Made by a program: the position numbers and the translations under genes. Below, piece after piece: positions 5,408-7,953 of a DNA stretch of 7,953 bases (positions are counted from its first letter, which is position 1; every line of letters starts with the position of its first letter). Source of the stretch: Nitriliruptoraceae bacterium (GTDB taxonomy: Bacteria; Actinomycetota; Nitriliruptoria; Nitriliruptorales; Nitriliruptoraceae); the NCBI GenBank assembly GCA_007125475.1, contig SLDB01000316.1, forward strand, positions 1 through 7,953. The letters are read 5' to 3'. The notes under the pieces were generated by a model. That model did no database searches. It saw only the letters and a list, made by a program, of their open reading frames with translations, and had not been told where the DNA came from.

Positions 5408-5620
5408 ATGAGCGACCGACTACTCACCGCAGGTGAGGTGGCCGACCAGTTGCGGGTCTCGACCATGACCGTCTACCGCCTGATCCGCCGAGGAGACCTC
5501 CCGGCGGTCCGGGTCGGACGGAACTACCGCGTCCGTGAGGGGGATCTCACCACCTACCTCGACGCGCAGGTCGTCGACCCCGCCGAGATCGACCTCGACG
5601 ACCTCGCTGACGAGGGTTGA
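5408..5620 (+). CDS. Small excisionase/BldC-like helix-turn-helix protein
   Basis: A 70-aa DNA-binding protein of the winged-helix excisionase-like (MerR/BldC superfamily) type. Residues 5-51 form the domain: LLTAGEVADQLRVSTMTVYR carries the HTH, and LPAVRVGRNYRVREGDLTTYL the wing. The tail (57-70) is strongly acidic. ATG 5408 has GAGGG at 5396-5400, seven bases upstream; the in-frame ATG at 5384 has no ribosome binding site. Proteins of this size sit next to proC in many actinobacteria (Rv0500A in M. tuberculosis), so this is a chromosomal regulator, not a phage remnant, despite the 'excisionase' label. In those genomes a tiny basic COX24/AURKAIP1-type protein often follows (Rv0500B); no such ORF follows here. 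Its DNA target is unknown. Confidence 0.88.
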   Translation: MSDRLLTAGEVADQLRVSTMTVYRLIRRGDLPAVRVGRNYRVREGDLTTYLDAQVVDPAEIDLDDLADEG

Positions 5621-5675
5621 CCCCGGCGCGCCGGGGGATGGCCACCACCACGGCGTCACGGACCGCGAGGTGGCC
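5621..5675. terminator. Palindrome and hairpin between convergent genes, probable bidirectional terminator
   Basis: Directly after the HTH stop is a perfect 16-bp palindrome (CCCCGGCGCGCCGGGG, 5621-5636). It is followed by GGCCACC (5640-5646) paired with GGTGGCC (5669-5675) across 22 nt. No U-tract is seen, as is common for GC-rich actinobacterial termination structures. The position between convergent genes fits. The remainder of the gap to 5709 shows nothing else. Confidence 0.5.
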
Positions 5676-5709
5676 GTTACCCCGACGTGCCGCGTCGCGC
5701 CTCGGCGCG

Positions 5710-5802
5710 TCACAACGAGGCGGCCTCGAGGAGCTGGATCACCGCCGCGACGATGATCAGGACCAGCAGGCCGACGAGGATGATCGTGGTGACCGGTCGC
5801 AC
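5710..5802 (-). CDS. 30-aa single-span membrane protein, unknown function
   Basis: A GTG at 5802 opens a 30-codon frame on the minus strand: a short polar start (VRPVTT), about 19 consecutive hydrophobic residues (IILVGLLVLIIVAAVIQLL) and EAASL at the end. A strong ribosome binding site, GAGGAG (5814-5809), sits six bases upstream, which is what separates this from a chance hydrophobic ORF and favours this start over longer upstream ones. It lies 124 bp downstream of the CAP gene on the same strand, with a TACCCT -10-like word between, so it may be co-transcribed or have its own promoter. Size and composition resemble small membrane-protein modulators or type I toxin-like peptides, but I recognise no family and assign no function. 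Confidence 0.6.
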   Translation of the reverse strand: MRPVTTIILVGLLVLIIVAAVIQLLEAASL

Positions 5803-5888
5803 GCGGGTCTCCTCGTCGCTTCGGTACCCGTCCGGTGCCAGACCCGGTCCGTCGCGGTTGCGGGGTGCCGGCCCGATGGGTTCCGGTG

Positions 5889-5894
5889 AGGGTA
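5889..5894 (-). promoter_or_regulatory. Candidate -10 element (TACCCT) for the 30-aa membrane gene
   Basis: On the minus strand, TTGCCG, a 19-nt spacer and CCTACCCTCACC lie between the CAP stop and the small gene. The -35 is 4/6 to TTGACA but the spacing is long. The 10-bp palindrome GCGGGCCCGC (5905-5914) falls in the spacer and could be an operator or end the CAP transcript. Confidence 0.3.
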
Positions 5895-5926
5895 GGTCCG
5901 TGGAGCGGGCCCGCGGCAACCGGGGA

Positions 5927-6394
5927 TCACCGTGTGCGGTACACCGTGGTCACCCACACCTCGCCGTCGGCGACGACGACCCCGACCCCGACCTCGTCGT
6001 ACGCCGGCTCGAAGACGTTCGCCGCGTGCGTGGGGGAGGCCAGGAAGGCGTCGTGGACGGCGGTCGCCTCACGACCGCGCCCGACGTTCTCGCCGAGGCG
6101 TGACCAGTCGGCGATGACCGCCCCGAGCGCCGGGTCGTGGTGCAGGACGCCGGCACCGGCCATCGCCGCGCTGTGATGGCGGGCGACGCCGGTGAGCTCT
6201 CCGGAGGCCTCGACCGGGGCGAGGCCGGCATCGCGACGGGAGTCGTTGACCGCCTCGAGGACCTCGGCCTCCAGAGCGGGTGCGGCGGCGACCGCCTCGG
6301 TGGCCTGGGAGGCGGTGGTTCCGGCCGGCGCGAACGCGGTGCACACCAGCACGATCAGCAGCGTGGGGAGGTGACGCTTCGCGCGCTGCGACAT
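5927..6394 (-). CDS. Secreted CAP/SCP-domain protein (YkwD type)
   Basis: A 155-aa protein with an N-terminal signal sequence (MSQRAKRH, then a hydrophobic stretch at 9-24 ending at APAGTTAS) and one CAP domain from about residue 40. Visible CAP features are the start helix EVLEAVNDSRRDAGLAP, ARHHSAAMA (H73/H74), GENVG (101-105, E102), FLASPTHAANVF (118-129, H123), and YDEVGVGVVV (132-141, E134) with the closing strands VWVTTVY. The His/Glu set lines the CAP cavity. Bacterial CAP proteins are extracytoplasmic and linked to envelope, spore-coat or surface functions; their activity is largely undefined. ATG 6394 has GGAG (6403-6400) five bases upstream, and this site is buried in a perfect hairpin. 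The 5' leader carries a c-di-GMP-I riboswitch, so expression is probably controlled by c-di-GMP. Confidence 0.9.
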   Translation of the reverse strand: MSQRAKRHLPTLLIVLVCTAFAPAGTTASQATEAVAAAPALEAEVLEAVNDSRRDAGLAPVEASGELTGVARHHSAAMAGAGVLHHDPALGAVIADWSRLGENVGRGREATAVHDAFLASPTHAANVFEPAYDEVGVGVVVADGEVWVTTVYRTR

Positions 6395-6398
6395 CGTC

Positions 6399-6420
6399 GC
6401 TCCGTCCGTCGGGACGGAGC
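6399..6420 (-). promoter_or_regulatory. Shine-Dalgarno-sequestering hairpin (riboswitch expression platform)
   Basis: In the CAP leader RNA, GCUCCGUCC (6420-6412), loop CGAC and GGACGGAGC (6407-6399) form a perfect 9-bp stem. Its 3' arm contains the GGAG Shine-Dalgarno of the CAP gene. The 5' arm lies in a stretch (6423-6413) that is also exactly complementary, over 11 nt, to the aptamer's 5' edge (6542-6532). The two pairings cannot coexist, which is the arrangement of a translational switch. Confidence 0.65.
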
Positions 6421-6451
6421 TCCGCGCCGTGGCGTGGAGGGAGTTCCCTTC

Positions 6452-6542
6452 GGGAGCCCGGCTGCCATGACCGTTGCGGTGGTAGGCCCGGTGCTTTGCG
6501 GACCGCCCTTTCGGGCGGGGTGCCGTTTCGAGGAGCTCCGTC
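6452..6542 (-). ncRNA. c-di-GMP-I (GEMM-I) riboswitch aptamer upstream of the CAP gene
   Basis: Read on the minus strand, the elements of GEMM-I occur in order: a P1 5' strand GGAGC (6539-6535), AAAC-GGCA (6528-6521), a P1b hairpin CCGCCC-GAAA-GGGCGG (6518-6503) with the canonical GNRA tetraloop, CGCAAAGC (6500-6493), CCGGGCCUA, a short P2/P3 hairpin around ACCG-CAA-CGGU, AUGGCAGCCGGGCUCCC, and a P1 3' strand GCUCC (6457-6453). The tetraloop, CGCAAAGC and GCAGCCGGG are the strongest family marks. The GGC before the hairpin has G where c-di-GMP aptamers have G20 (A in cGAMP variants). One departure is that the usual AA/GA mismatches flanking P1b read CC/UC here. Identification is by pattern memory; a covariance search would settle it. 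Confidence 0.72.
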
Positions 6543-6561
6543 GGTCTGTGCTCACCCCCGT

Positions 6562-6589
6562 ACATCGACAGGGACGGGCCGGGACTTGA
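6562..6589 (-). promoter_or_regulatory. Candidate FliA/WhiG-type promoter for the CAP riboswitch transcript
   Basis: On the minus strand TCAA (6589-6586), 16 nt, then GTCGATGT (6569-6562). FliA/WhiG promoters are TAAA-N14-16-GCCGATAA; here 3/4 and 5/8 positions match, including the core CGAT. The implied start near 6555 leaves about 12 nt before the aptamer, a sensible distance. I see no good sigma-70-type -10 at this place. Confidence 0.35.
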
Positions 6590-6647
6590 CCACCGGTCCT
6601 CACGCCGCCGCACGGGGCGTGGTCCCTCGGTGGTGACGTCGGTCGCC

Positions 6648-6653
6648 TAGTGT
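6648..6653 (+). promoter_or_regulatory. Candidate -10 element (TAGTGT) for the HTH-receiver gene
   Basis: TAGTGT fits TANNNT, 62 bp before the ATG at 6716, with no recognisable -35 at normal spacing. Confidence 0.3.
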
Positions 6654-6715
6654 GCGTGGTGGCCCCGGCCGACCTTCCCGGGGTGTGGCGGTGGCCCCGC
6701 GGCTGGAGCGGTGCG

Positions 6716-7306
6716 ATGCAGAACGACGATCTCCCCACCCCGGAACTGGTGGCGGGGATCCGGGGGGCCGCTCGACTCACCCAGGAGGAGCTCGCGCACC
6801 GGCTCGGCGTGGCTTACAGCACCGTGAACGCCTGGGAGGCGGGGCGGAGCACCCCGCAGCCCCGGCACCGCCGACGCCTCGAGGAGTTGGCACGCACCCT
6901 CGCCGGTGACCCCCCGGGGATGTGTGTCCTCGTCGTCGACGACGACGAGACCGAGTTGCACGTCATCCGCCAACTCGTCGAGGACGCCGGTGAGGCCCTC
7001 GACCTGCGGGTCGACGTCACCACCGAGGACGACGGGATGCGGGCCCTCATCGCGCTCGGCCGGCTCCGTCCGGCCGTGGCCCTCGTCGACGTGATCATGC
7101 CCGGGCTCGACGGCCTCGCCCTCGCCGACCGGGTCGCCGACCTCGACGGCTTCTCCACCGACCAGCTCGTCCTCGTCACCGCCGGCCGTGACGGCCGGAT
7201 CTCCGCGGCCGCCGACGCCCGGGGGCTCGCCCTCCTCGAGAAGCCGCTCACCCTGCGGGAGGTGGGGTCGGTGCTGCGTTCGGCCGCGAGACGCGGTGGC
7301 GCGTGA
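6716..7306 (+). CDS. Hybrid regulator: N-terminal XRE HTH fused to a C-terminal response-regulator receiver
   Basis: A 196-aa cytoplasmic protein. Residues 9-62 are an XRE-type HTH (LVAGIRGAARLTQEELAHRL, then GVAYSTVNAWEAGRSTPQPR). Residues 69-190 are a CheY-like receiver: acidic pocket DDD at 75-77, phospho-acceptor D125 in VALVDVIMPGLDG, switch Thr T155 in VLVTAG, and K176 in LLEKPL. All conserved receiver residues are present, so phosphorylation is expected. The domain order is the reverse of the usual receiver-then-HTH layout. ATG 6716 is chosen because GGAG (6705-6708) lies seven bases upstream. A kinase-like gene follows seven bases after the stop, suggesting a two-component pair in one transcript. 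Confidence 0.88.
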   Translation: MQNDDLPTPELVAGIRGAARLTQEELAHRLGVAYSTVNAWEAGRSTPQPRHRRRLEELARTLAGDPPGMCVLVVDDDETELHVIRQLVEDAGEALDLRVDVTTEDDGMRALIALGRLRPAVALVDVIMPGLDGLALADRVADLDGFSTDQLVLVTAGRDGRISAAADARGLALLEKPLTLREVGSVLRSAARRGGA

Positions 7307-7313
7307 GCCCGTC

Positions 7314-7953
7314 GTGACCCAGACGACCCTGGCCCGGTTCGACGACGACGGCGTCGTGCACCCCCTCGACGGCCCCGACGTGCCGGCTGCCGACCCGCGG
7401 GTGTGGCCGGACCGTCTGTGGCCCGGGGCCGGCGCCGGGGCGCACATCGCCGCCGCCCTCGCCGATGACGCCACCGACGGCGTCCTCGCCGTGGTCGGGG
7501 ACCGGCGTGCCGCGTGGGCGGTGCGCGCCACCTCGGATGGGCGCGGCCGGTGGCTCGTTGCCGAGGTGACCACCCCCCGGCCGGAGCCCGACGTCCTCGG
7601 CGTGGTACGCGACGGCGCGTTGGCCGAGCTCTCCCACGCCCGCCGGTCGCCGCTGGTCCGGCTCGCGGGTCGGGTGGCACTCCTGCGACGGGCGTTCGAG
7701 CGCGGCGGGGCCGGTGGTGTGACGACCCAGCTCGAGGGGCTCGCCACGGCCGTCGACGGCGTGTTGGACGCCGCCGACGCCGATGTCGAGGCGATCACCC
7801 GCCTGGTGGCGGCCGGCGCGGCGCCGGCGGCACCTGCGCACCCGGTATCGGCGTCGTGCTTCGAGGCCGAGGTCCGGCGTGCGGTGCCCTCGTGGGGCGG
7901 GCCGCGGCGGGCCGTGGGGCCCGATGACGCTGCCACGGCCGTCGACGCGGCCG
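7314..7953 (+). CDS. Histidine-kinase-like protein, 3' end outside window
   Basis: The frame stays open for 213 codons to the window edge. The first 95 residues are an unrecognised, possibly PAS- or sensor-like region without membrane segments, so a cytoplasmic protein is likely. Residues 103-170 look like a HisKA dimerisation helix pair: LAELSHARRSPLVRLAGRVA contains an H-box-like H108 followed by R-x-P-L, then a second long helix (LEGLATAVDGVLDAADADVE). The residue after His is Ala, where active HisKA kinases have Glu or Asp. The region after 185 may be the beginning of an ATPase domain, cut by the edge. GTG 7314 lies 7 bp after the regulator's stop; an alternative GTG at 7296 would overlap it. 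Neither has a strong ribosome binding site. The position next to the receiver gene supports a cognate pair, and the family call is moderate. Confidence 0.6.
   Translation, partial: MTQTTLARFDDDGVVHPLDGPDVPAADPRVWPDRLWPGAGAGAHIAAALADDATDGVLAVVGDRRAAWAVRATSDGRGRWLVAEVTTPRPEPDVLGVVRDGALAELSHARRSPLVRLAGRVALLRRAFERGGAGGVTTQLEGLATAVDGVLDAADADVEAITRLVAAGAAPAAPAHPVSASCFEAEVRRAVPSWGGPRRAVGPDDAATAVDAA

Larger units (their letters stand above)
6395..6715. other. Divergent intergenic region between the CAP and HTH-receiver genes
   Basis: This 321-bp gap has no convincing protein gene. The minus strand holds the CAP promoter candidate, riboswitch and expression platform. The plus strand holds a -10-like TAGTGT (6648-6653), a small leader hairpin (CCCCGG 6663-6668 with CCGGGG 6678-6683) and the ribosome binding site GGAG at 6705-6708. 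Confidence 0.7.

Noticed and set aside
5408..5620. Prophage excisionase indicating an integrated element
   Set aside because: There is no integrase, attachment repeat or composition change; the neighbour is proC, as for the chromosomal actinobacterial homologue.
5803..5919. N-terminal extension of the 30-aa membrane gene up to 69 residues
   Set aside because: The extension is low-complexity Pro/Arg-rich sequence without a ribosome binding site, while the internal GTG has GAGGAG at six bases.
6452..6542. ydaO/c-di-AMP riboswitch, often found before cell-wall genes in actinobacteria
   Set aside because: The ydaO conserved blocks are not seen; the CGCAAAGC, GAAA tetraloop and GCAGCCGGG pattern is that of GEMM-I.
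6395..6613. N-terminal extension of the CAP protein into the leader
   Set aside because: It would place translated residues before the signal peptide and across the riboswitch; the internal ATG has its own GGAG and starts a normal signal sequence.
6647..7936. 429-codon minus-strand open frame opposite the HTH-receiver and kinase-like genes
   Set aside because: It runs against two recognisable plus-strand proteins with intact motifs and is rich in Ala, Arg, Ser and Pro, typical of an antisense shadow.

Overview
The window is very GC-rich DNA with almost exclusively G/C third codon positions, frequent GTG starts and short gene overlaps. It carries a mycothiol gene (mshA), an RsiG-type anti-sigma gene and the mshA-ybjN and proC-HTH gene neighbourhoods. 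Together these point to a chromosome of Actinomycetota. I suspect a deep-branching lineage such as Nitriliruptoria or Acidimicrobiia rather than Streptomyces or Mycobacterium, but that placement is a guess. Nothing suggests a phage, plasmid or transposon.

Layout, left to right. The 3' end of an inorganic pyrophosphatase gene (ppa, 1-209, +) is followed by a two-gene unit: an RsiG-like c-di-GMP-dependent anti-sigma factor (358-918) and an XRE regulator overlapping it by a base or directly abutting it. A second + strand cluster follows: a CelD/FemAB-like GNAT acetyltransferase (1411-2430), mshA (2430-3833, carrying an internal seven-copy 15-bp minisatellite), a YbjN-domain gene (3830-4342), proC (4404-5216), a possible 29-aa membrane peptide coupled to proC, and a small excisionase/BldC-like HTH gene (5408-5620). 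Palindromes at 5621-5675 separate this from a - strand unit: a secreted CAP/SCP-domain protein (5927-6394) and a 30-aa single-span membrane protein (5710-5802). On the + strand at the right end, an HTH-receiver hybrid regulator (6716-7306) is followed by a histidine-kinase-like gene that runs off the edge (7314 onward).

The most interesting element is the leader of the CAP gene (- strand, 6395-6590). It has the signature of a c-di-GMP-I (GEMM-I) riboswitch: a GAAA-capped P1b stem, CGCAAAGC and GCAGCCGGG. A perfect 9-bp hairpin that hides the CAP Shine-Dalgarno sequence follows, and an 11-nt stretch at the aptamer's 5' edge is exactly complementary to the 5' arm region of that hairpin. This looks like a translational switch. 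Just upstream is a candidate FliA/WhiG-type promoter (TCAA-N16-GTCGATGT). The anti-sigma encoded 5.5 kb away has the exact RsiG c-di-GMP signature E(X)3S(X)2R(X)3Q(X)3D. If the cognate sigma reads that promoter, c-di-GMP would gate this cell-surface gene twice, once through sigma sequestration and once through the riboswitch, both in the direction of expression at low c-di-GMP. The motifs are visible in the sequence. The linkage is inference, since no sigma gene lies in the window.
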